Below, in pieces: positions 1 to 8,978 of a stretch of DNA of 35,379 bases. Under the pieces are notes generated by a model that did not search any database, had not been told where the DNA came from, and was given only the letters and a program-made list of their open reading frames with translations. Position 1 is the stretch's first letter. Every line of letters starts with the position of its first letter. Location: NCBI GenBank assembly GCA_905211485.1, contig CAJMAW010000011.1:1-35379 (forward strand). Direction: 5' to 3'. This DNA comes from an uncultured Lentisphaeria bacterium (GTDB taxonomy: Bacteria > Verrucomicrobiota > Lentisphaeria > Victivallales > UBA1829). A program made the position numbers and the translations under genes.

Positions 1-237
1 GTTGCATCCAGAACCATCATCTTTCAACTTTTTCTTTTCCTATGGGATGGCTGTGAAACAAAGTGACTGAAAAATCAGCCAAAATAACTATGACGAGGAG
101 ATCACGATGATCTCTTCACGGAATCAAGTTTTCGCAATGCGAAAAACAATTTCGGACGCGGCGCCGGCGCCTTGCCGGTCGGGATCCAGGGCCGAAGTGC
201 CCTGGTCGCAGAAAGCAAAATCCCGGCTTCCCCCAGT
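1..237. other. Intergenic region at window edge
   Basis: I see no gene here with coding character. It holds a 17-nt perfect dyad at 129-145 (TTTTCGCA-A-TGCGAAAA) and a 7-bp hairpin at 186-205 (CCAGGGC / GCCCTGG, 6-nt loop). The hairpin lies just downstream of the minus-strand gene ending at 238 and could act in termination or RNA stability, but no U-run follows it. Confidence 0.4.
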
Positions 238-1572
238 TCATTTACTGTTGGTTGCAAAATCCGTAATCAAAGGCAGATGGTCGGATGCCAACAACAAAGT
301 TTCATCCAGAATCAAACGGGCGGAAAGCGGAGATACTTTTTCCGAAAACAAAATATGGTCTATCTGTGCCTCGTCTCTACTCGGAGCCGCCTGATATTCC
401 GGGGCATAGCAGCTCGCGATCCGATTGTTTTCCTTATGCGGCGCGGTAACCATCGCATCCTGCAGTTTTGCGATTTTCAGCAGCTGTTTGAACTCGGTGC
501 TTGCCGTATCCGCATTGAAATCCCCTGTGCAGATAACAGGAACTTCATATTTTTCCTGAAGCTGGGCGATATACTCCACCATTTGTTTCGCATTTGCCAT
601 TCGTTTTTCCGGAGTCAAATCCCAATGGGTATTGGTCAGGATAAAACGTTTGCCGGTTTGTATATTTTCAAACAACGCCCAGTGCAGACAGCGCAATCTG
701 GGATCGGTAAAAGGAAACACTCCGCCGTCCAGCTGCCGGTAGCATTCCGAATTGTAGAGCAACGCGCAGAACACCTTTCCCTGATGCTCGGGAGCCGCTT
801 CTTTGATAAAACGATACGGTTCAAGGCTGTTTTCCAACGCGGCGTACCATTCCACACCGACTTCCTGCAGGCCGATCAGGTCGGGAGCAAACTCCCGGAT
901 GAAATCAATGACGAGCCGCGCCCGCGGCTGAAGACACAACTGGACGCTCGGATTCGTTTTCGTCCAGGTTTCCGCCAGAAGATTAAATGTAAGCACCCGC
1001 AAATCACTTCCCGGCGTCCTAGGAACCGCAGTCCGGTAATTCAATACGAAGTTCCCCTTTTGATTCAGATTGAGGGATGGGTACCAGGGAAGCGTTTTCC
1101 CGGTATAATCGGCGAGAAGCCGTTCCCGGACAATCCCGGGCTCCAATCCGTCCACAAGAATAAAATCCACCGACTTTAATATGGCCAAAATGACGTCATT
1201 GATATTTTGCGCGGGCATGCACACTTGAAACCCCTGCCGATGCGCTTGACGCACTTGGAATGTGAAGCTGTCCTTGGAAGCAAACAGGATCTTGGCGCCC
1301 GCTTTTTTGGCCTGTTCCATTAAGACCTCGTTCAACGGCAGATTTTTCCCGGGCGCGAAACCGGATATTTTCGTTACCAGTTTGACGCGATTGACCAACT
1401 CCGCCCTTTCCTGCGGGGATTTATTCAAAAAGATCCGGCAATACACAGGCTTCATGTCAATTTGATATTTCTGGGGAATATCGGCCTTTTTCTCCGCTGT
1501 TTCTCCTCCCCACAAAGCGTTTGCCAGCAAAACAATCGCGCTCGCCATAATGGAACCTAGTTTTCTCATCAT
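238..1572 (-). CDS. Secreted endonuclease/exonuclease/phosphatase (EEP) family protein
   Basis: A hydrophobic N-terminal segment (about residues 5-22, ending near LWGGE) predicts export. Residues ~190-444 carry the EEP (DNase I-like) motif series: TFN near N197, GLQE (E237), NTHWD (H316), TGDFNAD (D351, N353), IDHI (D405, H406) and SDHLP (D431, H432). These are the usual metal-binding and catalytic positions, so a phosphodiesterase or phosphatase activity on an extracytoplasmic substrate is likely; the substrate is unknown. Residues ~60-155 resemble the end of a glycerophosphodiester phosphodiesterase barrel (a QAHRQGFQV strand, then ILVDGLEP). I chose the ATG at 1572 over an in-frame GTG at 1581 because AAGGAAG lies eight bases upstream. 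The gene follows the pseudopilin by 26 nt on the same strand, probably in one operon. Confidence 0.8.
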   Translation of the reverse strand: MMRKLGSIMASAIVLLANALWGGETAEKKADIPQKYQIDMKPVYCRIFLNKSPQERAELVNRVKLVTKISGFAPGKNLPLNEVLMEQAKKAGAKILFASKDSFTFQVRQAHRQGFQVCMPAQNINDVILAILKSVDFILVDGLEPGIVRERLLADYTGKTLPWYPSLNLNQKGNFVLNYRTAVPRTPGSDLRVLTFNLLAETWTKTNPSVQLCLQPRARLVIDFIREFAPDLIGLQEVGVEWYAALENSLEPYRFIKEAAPEHQGKVFCALLYNSECYRQLDGGVFPFTDPRLRCLHWALFENIQTGKRFILTNTHWDLTPEKRMANAKQMVEYIAQLQEKYEVPVICTGDFNADTASTEFKQLLKIAKLQDAMVTAPHKENNRIASCYAPEYQAAPSRDEAQIDHILFSEKVSPLSARLILDETLLLASDHLPLITDFATNSK

Positions 1573-1598
1573 AATAATCACTTCCTTGAGCTGAATAA

Positions 1599-2342
1599 TT
1601 ACTTAATCCGATCGTAAGCGCCCTTGGACAGAGCATAGCCCTTCTCAGTGATGTCAGAAAAACCAGGAACCAAATCCCACCGGCAGATTTCGGCATAATT
1701 TATCGATGCGACCGAACCATCGAGGTAAACCGCATTGGAGTTATTTGTATGTCCCCAGTACTCCGGCTCGGTAGAGTCGCCGAAATAAGCAAGTTTTGAT
1801 GGAGCTGTTGCCATATAACCTCCACTACTCCCATGCTGGATACTCCAGACCTTGGGATTGTTTAGCTTGATAGCTTCAGGCTTCCCCCCACTACCCCACA
1901 GTGCACAGGGATTCCGAAGATTAATGGAAGTATAAGCATAAATATTTAAATCGTCCCAAGTTGCAAATTTTTTAAGTTTATCTCTGTAAGTTATCGCCGA
2001 GGTGCCGCTTAACGGGCAATAAATAATACCGGTAAATGCGGAGGGAGCCATACTGGAATAACGACCAAGAGTGATCAAATTACCCATCGTTGAAGTCGGG
2101 TGAAAATGATTCATATCATACCACCCATAGGGGCTACCTCCTGAAAAAAATCCCCAATCGTTATTATCTATGCCATATCCGGCGGTGTAAACTCCCAACT
2201 GTTTCAGCTGGCTTTGACAGGCGGCATTCTTTGCTTTGACCCGCGACTTGTTCAACGCCGGCAACAACATCCCGGCCAGAATGGCGATGATGGCGATCAC
2301 AACCAACAACTCAATGAGGGTAAAACACTTATACTTCTTCAT
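1599..2342 (-). CDS. Prepilin-type N-terminal cleavage/methylation protein with H-X9-DG motif (pseudopilin-like)
   Basis: The N-terminus KKYKCFTLIELLVVIAIIA is a class III prepilin signal: a short basic leader, F at the cleavage site, E at mature position 5, and a single hydrophobic helix. Near the C-terminus, H-TNNSNAVYL-DG matches the H-X9-DG processing-associated motif that is abundant in Planctomycetes and Lentisphaerae. The 247 residues fit that family. It is probably inner-membrane anchored and processed by a prepilin peptidase; its role (surface fibre or substrate-specific secretion adaptor) is not known. It lies directly upstream of the EEP gene. An insertion sequence sits only 10 bp upstream of its ATG, so native promoter sequence has been displaced and expression may depend on read-through from the transposase gene, whose stop is 6 nt before this ATG. 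Confidence 0.85.
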   Translation of the reverse strand: MKKYKCFTLIELLVVIAIIAILAGMLLPALNKSRVKAKNAACQSQLKQLGVYTAGYGIDNNDWGFFSGGSPYGWYDMNHFHPTSTMGNLITLGRYSSMAPSAFTGIIYCPLSGTSAITYRDKLKKFATWDDLNIYAYTSINLRNPCALWGSGGKPEAIKLNNPKVWSIQHGSSGGYMATAPSKLAYFGDSTEPEYWGHTNNSNAVYLDGSVASINYAEICRWDLVPGFSDITEKGYALSKGAYDRIK

Positions 2343-2348
2343 TTTTCG

Positions 2349-3698
2349 TTATTGTCCCAAATTTTGTGAAGAACACTTGTAATTTCCAACGCCGATGACG
2401 ACGTTGCCGATAATATCCATGCGTTTTTGCCAGTAGTCCTCCCATGCTCCGGCGTTGACAAACCGTTTCAATATGATTCTCGCAACTTTCGTTACGCCTT
2501 TGTCGCTCCACCCGTAGGCAATCTTCTTGATCCTGTGGCCCAATTCCCGGATAACTCTTTCGACCATCGACGAGGCTCTGGGAGAGATCAGTCCCCATTT
2601 CAGCCAGCGGCGAACGTAGCCGAACATGCCGATTTTCGCCCGACGCATATAGGTCGCCGCCACCTCGTAACCGTGCCCTTGAAAATATCCGATCAGTTGG
2701 TCTATGGCCGCTTCGGTTTTCTCCATTCTCGCCTCAATATCGCTTTTTTCCTGCTCGGAAACCGATTGAAAATCCTCTTGCGGCAATTCGATCGCCAATG
2801 CTCCAGCTAAAGCCTCCTGAATCGATTTGGAATCTGCCTTGCGCCCGCCATCCTGATACATCGCGTGATACAAATCCCGATTAATGTGCCAGTGGCAGCG
2901 TTGCTGTTCCGAGGCATATTCCGCGAATGCTTCGGACAGCCCAAGTTCGCCATCGCAGATCAGAATACTTCCGTCATGGAACTTCACTTCTTGCTCTTTC
3001 CATCGCTGATTTATCGCATTCCAACTGGTGTTCGCCCAACGTCCCAGAGGAAAGATTTCTCCGGATTGCGTTATTCCGATCACCACTTTCAAATCACCTT
3101 TGCGAGCAACGCCGTTTCGTCCCTCGCCCTTGAAACCGGTTCCGTCAGGCATAATCTGAATCGGAGCGGAACCGATTACCCGCCTGGATATGTCGATTTC
3201 ATCACAATCCGTTCGCAACACCCAGCCATGCGCAGTATGAAACGACACAGGCAGTTTACCGTTACGTGCCAATTCCTGAACAGCACGGCGGTAGTTTGTT
3301 TCACTCGCCGCTTCAATAACCAGTTTTTCCAGTTCGTTTGTTTTTGTTTGATAACGATCCAAGCGAATAAAGCGTTGTAATGGCGAAAAACTCTTGCCAC
3401 AGCCGGAACAACTCACGCGCCAGAACCTCATTTTGAACTCCCCCAAGCTGGTTCGAATGCGACGTTCAAAGCTGCCATTCATGCGGAGGTGGCCGCTGTC
3501 ACAACACTTCACCGCATCCGTTTTGCCATGAAAGATTCGGTATATCAGAATCTCTTGAACCATCTGCAAGATCATCTTCAGCAGCTCGCCGAAAGCCTTG
3601 CGTTCATACACATCGCCCAGTTTTACCACGAGTTCGTCCAAAGAAAAACCAGTCTCTGATTGACAAAACGATAGATCCATGCTAATCTTACCTTGCAT
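2349..3698 (-). CDS. Transposase (ISLre2/ISH6-like DDE type)
   Basis: A 449-residue transposase. The N-terminal half has a zinc-binding-like set (CCDSGH near residue 66 and CSGCGKSF near residue 97) that fits a DNA-binding region. The C-terminal half carries candidate catalytic acidic residues in PDGTGF and CDGELGL, then CHWHINRDL, and a conserved tail with IKKIAYGWSDKGV resembling the WS-KGA tail of ISLre2 transposases. The reading frame runs through the left inverted repeat and ends in ...QNLGQ. The last base of the Q codon and the whole TAA come from the TTAT target duplication, so the stop is supplied by the target site. The next gene's ATG follows 6 nt later. Which residues form the exact DDE triad is not certain from reading alone. 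Confidence 0.82.
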   Translation of the reverse strand: MQGKISMDLSFCQSETGFSLDELVVKLGDVYERKAFGELLKMILQMVQEILIYRIFHGKTDAVKCCDSGHLRMNGSFERRIRTSLGEFKMRFWRVSCSGCGKSFSPLQRFIRLDRYQTKTNELEKLVIEAASETNYRRAVQELARNGKLPVSFHTAHGWVLRTDCDEIDISRRVIGSAPIQIMPDGTGFKGEGRNGVARKGDLKVVIGITQSGEIFPLGRWANTSWNAINQRWKEQEVKFHDGSILICDGELGLSEAFAEYASEQQRCHWHINRDLYHAMYQDGGRKADSKSIQEALAGALAIELPQEDFQSVSEQEKSDIEARMEKTEAAIDQLIGYFQGHGYEVAATYMRRAKIGMFGYVRRWLKWGLISPRASSMVERVIRELGHRIKKIAYGWSDKGVTKVARIILKRFVNAGAWEDYWQKRMDIIGNVVIGVGNYKCSSQNLGQ

Positions 3699-3792
3699 CT
3701 GCCTTTCCTTTATGTTGAGATTTTGAGTTACTCAAAATAAAAGGCAGATGCAACCTTGTCAAACAACTCATCCCATCACAAAATTTGGGACA
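2353..3792 (-). mobile_element. Complete insertion sequence, ISLre2/ISH6-like, with 17-bp terminal inverted repeats
   Basis: A 1440-bp element bounded by perfect inverted repeats TGTCCCAAATTTTGTGA (2353-2369) and its complement (3776-3792). The direct repeat TTAT flanks it at 2349-2352 and 3793-3796, so the insertion looks intact and has a 4-bp target duplication. One transposase gene fills it. Related ends occur at 17156-17388, and a fragment of its left interior occurs at 5562-5622. Family assignment rests on the transposase layout and is less certain than the boundaries. Confidence 0.88.
3734..3762 (-). promoter_or_regulatory. Sigma70-type promoter of the transposase with overlapping palindrome
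   Basis: On the minus strand, TTGACA (3757-3762) and TATTTT (3734-3739) are 17 bp apart, upstream of the transposase ATG at 3698. The perfect dyad TTTTGAGTTACTCAAAA (3721-3737) overlaps the -10 and the start-site region, so it could be a repressor site or a transcript hairpin that limits transposase expression. Confidence 0.6.
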
Positions 3793-3841
3793 TTATCAAC
3801 GATTATCTAATTCGGAAACCCGGACTCTTGGAGCGGGAACA

Positions 3842-5440
3842 TCATCTGGGGGAGGAAGAAATCTCCGCCAGACAAATGCCTTGTCGTCCGGCTTCGAAGA
3901 TGACACGAAGATCATTCACCGAAAGAGCGCGGTCCCATATGCCGATGTCATCGAGAATACCGGAAAAATTGTGGGGATAACGACAGGTTCCGTCCTGCCC
4001 GAACACTAGGGGCAAATCGCTTGTCCCAAACTCCGCCTCGGGCGAGCTGTCGGCCAGCACATACATGCGGCCGTCAATTCCGCCGTTGACGAAGTGCACC
4101 AGCCCGTCCGCCGTTACGCTCAGAGCCAGAAAACTCCATTGCCCCGGCGCAATATCAAATTGGCCCAGATCTACCCGCCCGCGATTTTTCAGGCCGTAAT
4201 TCAGGAAAATTCCGGGAACTTGAGCTCCGTCTCCCTTGCGGAATGCCGTAATGGCAAAGCCTTTGTTTGCACCGTCACTCCAATCCTTATCCGAAACGAT
4301 CAGACTGTCCCCCGTTTGTTCCGCAGGCAGATTGATCCACATGGTCAAGGTGAAGGGCGGCTTGAGCCGCATATCCTTCCATTCAAAATAGGACGAAACA
4401 TTTTCCTGACCGCGAAATGACAAGCTGGTGACGAAACAACCGCACGCCAGCGCTTCGGGGGGCTTATCGCCAGACAGGACCGGCCGGTCTGCCGGAGAGT
4501 CGAAATCCAGGCGGGCAACCAGTCCGTTCCTCAACGGTACTTGTTCTGCTTTCTCCACGTCATCCCCGATTTTTTTCCCGTCCAAATCATCCGTACTCGC
4601 GCCGAAGTGGGCAAGCATTGTGACCGGAAGATCGACATTGCCGGGGCGTCCAGGCAACGTTCCTGTCATCGGTAAATTCTTGGAAGCAAGAATAATCGGT
4701 ATTGTCGAACAGTGTCCACCCTTCAGTCCGTGGGAACCGTGATATCCGCCATGGTCGGCGGTGATTGCAATCAGCCAATCCTCGTCGACGAAATTCTTGC
4801 GATTGCGAATCGCGGCCAGTACTTTACCGATCCATTGGTCAGTGAGATGAATCGCATTAAGATAGGATTGACTGTGCGGATAAAAATTTCGGATGTGCCC
4901 GGCGACGTCCGGCATATCAATATACCAGACGACCAGATCCGGCGCATTCGCTTCGCCAAGGAGTCGTGAGAGCTTTTCGGCATTCACGGTATCCGGATTC
5001 TGCATTCTCGGAAAATCCTCCAGCAGTGCGATATCGGCATCTTCTCCCCACTCAAACGCGAAGAGCGTGCTCAATTCCGGACGGTGTCTGGATAAGCGGG
5101 ATAAAATCGTGGGAAATTTATCGTAAGCTCCATCCCTGGTCTTGCCGTTATAGGTTACACCATGTCGCGCGGCGGTAACGCCGGTGAGAATGGAGACATG
5201 ATTGGGTGCGCTGTTCGGATCCGCATCGGGTATTGCACCGGCAGCTCCGGTGTATGCGCCATGATACGCCGGAGCCCATCTGCCGGCGATCAGCCCATCC
5301 AGATTGGGGGTGGCTGCGTGAAAGAGAGCATCGGAGCGAACGCCGTCGATCATGATAAGCAATCCCTTCGGCGTCCCCTTTGCCCAGGCGCAAGAAGCTG
5401 CAACACATAACAGTACGAGTAAAAAACGTTTCATCGTCAT
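3842..5440 (-). CDS. Secreted alkaline-phosphatase-superfamily hydrolase (NPP/sulfatase-like) with C-terminal LamG-like domain
   Basis: Starting at 5440, the protein opens with MTMKRFLLVLLCVAASCAWA, a clear signal peptide. AAGGGAG lies five bases upstream; an in-frame ATG at 5473 would bury this signal, so I prefer the shorter form. Residues ~25-285 form the superfamily fold: IMIDGVRSD (metal ligand D32), a nucleophile segment NSAPNHVSILTG with S77 in the position usually held by Thr in nucleotide pyrophosphatases, YIDMPDVAGH (D175, H182), TADHGG (D229, H230) and GGHCS (H243). Residues ~310-530 resemble a concanavalin/LamG sandwich (FTLTMWINLP, ILDDIGIWDRAL). It probably removes phosphate or sulfate esters from a glycan or nucleotide-like substrate outside the cytoplasm. 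An IS lies just downstream. Confidence 0.82.
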   Translation of the reverse strand: MTMKRFLLVLLCVAASCAWAKGTPKGLLIMIDGVRSDALFHAATPNLDGLIAGRWAPAYHGAYTGAAGAIPDADPNSAPNHVSILTGVTAARHGVTYNGKTRDGAYDKFPTILSRLSRHRPELSTLFAFEWGEDADIALLEDFPRMQNPDTVNAEKLSRLLGEANAPDLVVWYIDMPDVAGHIRNFYPHSQSYLNAIHLTDQWIGKVLAAIRNRKNFVDEDWLIAITADHGGYHGSHGLKGGHCSTIPIILASKNLPMTGTLPGRPGNVDLPVTMLAHFGASTDDLDGKKIGDDVEKAEQVPLRNGLVARLDFDSPADRPVLSGDKPPEALACGCFVTSLSFRGQENVSSYFEWKDMRLKPPFTLTMWINLPAEQTGDSLIVSDKDWSDGANKGFAITAFRKGDGAQVPGIFLNYGLKNRGRVDLGQFDIAPGQWSFLALSVTADGLVHFVNGGIDGRMYVLADSSPEAEFGTSDLPLVFGQDGTCRYPHNFSGILDDIGIWDRALSVNDLRVIFEAGRQGICLAEISSSPR

Positions 5441-5505
5441 TATTTCTCCCTTAATTTTGGCTTCGAGATTCATCTGATCATCCTTTCTCTTTTTGATGCT
5501 CTTTC

Positions 5506-5535
5506 AATATAGCATCATTTCCCTTGTTTTGTCAG
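5506..5535 (-). promoter_or_regulatory. Putative promoter for the phosphatase-superfamily gene
   Basis: Minus strand CTGACA (5530-5535) and TATATT (5506-5511) with an 18-bp spacer, about 65 bp upstream of the chosen start at 5440. Confidence 0.5.
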
Positions 5536-5561
5536 ATGAAGTCTTATCTTTTACAGTGAAA

Positions 5562-5622
5562 CACACTTGTAATTTCCAACGCCGATGACGACGTTGCCGA
5601 TAATCTCCATACGTTTTTGCCA
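5562..5622 (-). mobile_element. Remnant of the IS found at 2353-3792
   Basis: About 61 bp match, with two evident substitutions, the IS interior just inside its left inverted repeat (2372-2432), i.e. the last codons of the transposase gene. The inverted repeat itself is lost. It marks an older insertion of the same family between the phosphatase gene and the glycosidase gene. The rest of the gap (5441-5888) holds a promoter and the dyad element, but no gene I can support. Confidence 0.85.
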
Positions 5623-5803
5623 CGGGTAATTCATTTTATTTTTTCCTCCTGTTTCGGCGGCTTTTCGCCAGATTTCGACACACAGCTACTTGAACTGAGC
5701 CGCTAGCGCGGCAGGGAAAGTACCTTACCTTGCAATAATATACCATCAATTATCAAATTTTTCTATTGATAATCAAGTGGTTGGATGCTTTTGCATGATC
5801 GAC

Positions 5804-5867
5804 TAATTATATTTTACCAAATGTATACAATACACGCAATGGTTATATACATCTTTTCTGCATTATT
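5804..5867 (-). promoter_or_regulatory. Dyad regulatory element, copy A
   Basis: The halves ATGTAT (5821-5826) and ATACAT (5847-5852) are 20 bp apart. A minus-strand TATAAT (5806-5811) lies 9 bp beyond the first half, and the element ends in a conserved TTTTCTGCATTATT tail. The same arrangement with identical spacing recurs at 9499-9560, while the 17-bp centre differs. This looks like a transcription factor site positioned over the -35 region of a minus-strand promoter. The gene served would be the phosphatase at 5440, although a nearer promoter also exists. Confidence 0.55.
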
Positions 5868-5888
5868 CCACCTGCCGCCAGAAGTGGA

Positions 5889-8750
5889 TTATTTTTTCTG
5901 ATAGAGAAGTTTGATATTTCGCAGTTTGTATATGACCGGTTTCCCGACTTTTTTGGTATTGAAGCCAATGCTGATATTGTCAACGTCCTCGGGCTCGGAG
6001 ACGACTCCGTTCCAATAGGCATGAATTTGGGTCCATGCGGGGGTAGCGGGAGCACTGTATCCCATGCTGGTTTCGTTGAAATAGATACCAGGATCCTGAT
6101 AACCTTTTTTTATGGTCTCTTCATCGACCTGCATTTCAAACTCGAAGCCGATGGCATTGCGCAAAGTACCCTTCGGGAAGTGGAACCGGGGATAGATCCA
6201 GTTGTTCATGACATGCGGAACAGTGGCTTCCACAACGATCGCATTCCCTTCCTGCGTAACTTTTGTCGGACCAGCTGCCCCAGGCCGCCAGCGGGCCGCC
6301 AGCTCTGTGCCTTTGAACGGAACCGCCATCAGTTTGTGCGGTGCGGGAGCGCAAATCGGAATGACCGCCGGCGACGTTGGCTTGTCGTCGAAATTGCCAA
6401 CGGCGACCAGATCGCCGAATATCTCGTTGCCGGGCAGCGCAAATTCAACCGGCAGTTCAATTTTCTTTTGGCTCATCGGTTCAACGGAGATTTCCTGACT
6501 GGTGACGGATTTGACCGCTCCATTCAGCGTTACCGTACCTTTTTTCGTTTTCGTACCGATGTTGTTCACCATTACTTCAATTTTTCCACGGGGGGCTTCC
6601 TGAGTTGCCACGAAGAGCTGCTTTGAATTTTTCAATCCCTCTTTGGCGGCAATGGCGAGGATGATATCCCGGTCGTACCGGTCTTTGTGGACGGACAGTT
6701 TGCCGATAGGGGGGCGCCTGGACGGATTCATGCCGCAGAATCCGCTGATGTAAGCGGGGCGCTCCGAGAGCGGCAGTTCAACTTTGCCGAAATCTGCTTT
6801 GACGGTGCATGGGGTACCCAACATATCCCGGAAGCAGTACGAGCCGTTACGCAGTTTCAGCGTCAAAATACCGGGGGGAGCCGTTTGGGGCGCTGGCGCT
6901 TTTTCGCGCCAGTATGCAAGTGTCTGCGTCCCGTCGGCATGGCGGAAAAGATGTCCTATTACACCGGGCGCGGGGGTACAGGTTCCCTGATACTTCGTCG
7001 GGGCGAGAAGCGTATTCAGCACGGAGAATGCCGCCAGTGCAGGGCGGGCGGAATAGTCGTCGCGCATCATTCCCCAGTCCTTGCTCCCGTCCCATTCGTG
7101 GAAGACCGGGAGTGTAAAACTGTGCGTTGCGGCAATGCCGTTTTCCTGCATGGAAAGCTGGCTTTTTACCATAAACTCCGCCATGCCCATTTCCTGTTCA
7201 AAATGTTGGAATTTGAATTTTTCCCCGCAGTAGCCGCCTTCTTCTGCGCGGCCCTCACTGTAGGAGCTGCACTCTGTGATATGGATAAAGCAGTCCTTCT
7301 GGCCGTGTTCGGCCAGCACTTTTCGATATCTGCGGATCTTATCGGCATAAGCTTCTATTGGGTAATATATATGAATTGTAAATGCATCGAAAAATTCGGA
7401 AAGGCCGCTTTTCAGCGCCGCACCAGAATAGACAGGTGAAAGGAAACTTGCGGTCAGCACTTTCATATCGGGAGACACCGCCTTGATACCCTGATAAAAA
7501 GCTTTGGCAGACGCGGCATAGTTCCATGCCAGCGGGCATCCGAACGCCTGTGGTTCGTTCCAGAATTCGATATAGGAAGTGATGCCGCTGAAATCCTTTG
7601 CGACTCTTTTGGCGTACTCAAAAACCTTCAACGGCGTGGTGTCGCCACCGCAGGGAACTATAGCCTGCGTCACATTGACGCCCAGCTTTTTCATTTCGCG
7701 GGCGTAAAACCAAGTCAACCAGTTGTAGTCGTTATCCCGGTGATAATTGACACCGACACGTGCATTGTGAAAACCGGCGCGGGCGACGGCATTGATGATC
7801 TGTTCGTAATGCATGCCGGGAAATGCATAATTCGGTCTGGCCTGGTAAGTGGGCTGTCCGGCATCGAAGTGGGCATCAATTGCGTACGGTGGCTCGACGT
7901 CGGCCGGAAGCGTAACCCGATCGCTGATCACGCAGAAATTTCTGACGCGGACAAAATGCAGATTCGGCGCTTCCAACGTGAGTAGATAAAAACCACAGGG
8001 CAGTTTTTTCAGCACGTTTCTGCCGGGAACAAATTCGCCGGTCTGCATGGTTTCGCCGTAAGCATTCTTGACAAGATACCGAACTTTGGCGGGAATGACG
8101 AAATTGAAAGCCAGCTCTTCCGAAGCGTAAAACATGGCGCAGGGAGCAAGCGGGCGGACCGCCAGTACCGTATCAATCGGGGTCTGCGCGGGCATCGGTG
8201 TCCCTTTCGAGCCGATTACAGCCGCTTTGCGCAATTGCCAGACGAGCTTGTCCGCATTGGTCGCAATCTCCAGTTCGATCAGGTTGTGGTTAGCGTAGTT
8301 TCCGGCCGGTAGCTGAAGCGAGATTTTTTCAAACCGCCCCTTGTTTCTGACCTTGAACGGAACGGAGACCGGGGCAGAGTCTTTGCCGCAAAGCCGGAGT
8401 TCCGCCCGTGTCAGTTCTGCTGGAGACGGTTCCAGAAGCTCCAGTTCAAACGAAAATGCCTCCGCGCCCGCCAGCGACTCCACCGGCTGAAGCGGAAATA
8501 CTGGAACAGCACGCAGTTCGCTCTTTTGTCCGTTTTTTTTCTGTATTTCAAAGCGAATTGTATCCTGATTGGGAATCCCCATGCAAACGTATTCATTGGA
8601 GGATTTGGGCTTTTCGCCGTATAAATTGTGCCTAATGCCGGCAGGCCGCCAGCGGATGGCCTGATTCAACGCCTCAGACCAAAAAAAAGTTTCATCAGCG
8701 CCGAGCAAAACGGTGGCTACACATAAGAATTCAATCAGTATTTTCTTCAT
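5889..8750 (-). CDS. Large secreted glycoside hydrolase, clan GH-A-like (GH39/GH5-type barrel)
   Basis: 953 residues. The N-terminus KKILIEFLCVATVLLGA is a signal peptide with AAGGAAAG upstream of the ATG. Residues ~20-270 look like beta-sandwich/CBM-like domains. Residues ~290-620 form a TIM-barrel glycosidase: YIEFWNEPQ (E399) is the typical acid/base motif after beta-4, and IHITECSSYSEG (E493) is the likely nucleophile on beta-7. Residues ~700-953 are more beta-sandwich regions, ending in a jelly-roll-like segment. It probably cleaves glycosidic bonds of a complex polysaccharide at the cell surface; the linkage cannot be read from sequence. It lies 228 nt downstream of the M14-domain gene on the same strand. 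That gap holds no gene I can support. Confidence 0.82.
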   Translation of the reverse strand: MKKILIEFLCVATVLLGADETFFWSEALNQAIRWRPAGIRHNLYGEKPKSSNEYVCMGIPNQDTIRFEIQKKNGQKSELRAVPVFPLQPVESLAGAEAFSFELELLEPSPAELTRAELRLCGKDSAPVSVPFKVRNKGRFEKISLQLPAGNYANHNLIELEIATNADKLVWQLRKAAVIGSKGTPMPAQTPIDTVLAVRPLAPCAMFYASEELAFNFVIPAKVRYLVKNAYGETMQTGEFVPGRNVLKKLPCGFYLLTLEAPNLHFVRVRNFCVISDRVTLPADVEPPYAIDAHFDAGQPTYQARPNYAFPGMHYEQIINAVARAGFHNARVGVNYHRDNDYNWLTWFYAREMKKLGVNVTQAIVPCGGDTTPLKVFEYAKRVAKDFSGITSYIEFWNEPQAFGCPLAWNYAASAKAFYQGIKAVSPDMKVLTASFLSPVYSGAALKSGLSEFFDAFTIHIYYPIEAYADKIRRYRKVLAEHGQKDCFIHITECSSYSEGRAEEGGYCGEKFKFQHFEQEMGMAEFMVKSQLSMQENGIAATHSFTLPVFHEWDGSKDWGMMRDDYSARPALAAFSVLNTLLAPTKYQGTCTPAPGVIGHLFRHADGTQTLAYWREKAPAPQTAPPGILTLKLRNGSYCFRDMLGTPCTVKADFGKVELPLSERPAYISGFCGMNPSRRPPIGKLSVHKDRYDRDIILAIAAKEGLKNSKQLFVATQEAPRGKIEVMVNNIGTKTKKGTVTLNGAVKSVTSQEISVEPMSQKKIELPVEFALPGNEIFGDLVAVGNFDDKPTSPAVIPICAPAPHKLMAVPFKGTELAARWRPGAAGPTKVTQEGNAIVVEATVPHVMNNWIYPRFHFPKGTLRNAIGFEFEMQVDEETIKKGYQDPGIYFNETSMGYSAPATPAWTQIHAYWNGVVSEPEDVDNISIGFNTKKVGKPVIYKLRNIKLLYQKK

Positions 8751-8978
8751 AGAGACAATCTTTCCTTATCTATTATGCAAAATCAAGGGCTGGAACATCG
8801 CTTCTTGTTTTTTTTACTGTTTTCCTCCAGAACTTTTCATTTATGACAACAAGTCTCCAATCTACAATTACTTGTAACTTCCAATCTGTAAAACTATCTC
8901 TGTTTTTCTGTCCGAATCAAAAATCGGACACTATTATTGACAACGGGAGCCGAGACTCTCTTGCATTTTGTTGTTCCA

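Noticed and set aside
186..205. Rho-independent terminator for the EEP gene
   Set aside because: The 7-bp stem is perfect, but no U-run follows on the minus strand; noted only as a hairpin.
172..1179. A 335-codon plus-strand frame opposite the EEP gene
   Set aside because: The EEP catalytic motifs lie on the minus strand in this stretch; the plus frame is an antisense shadow.
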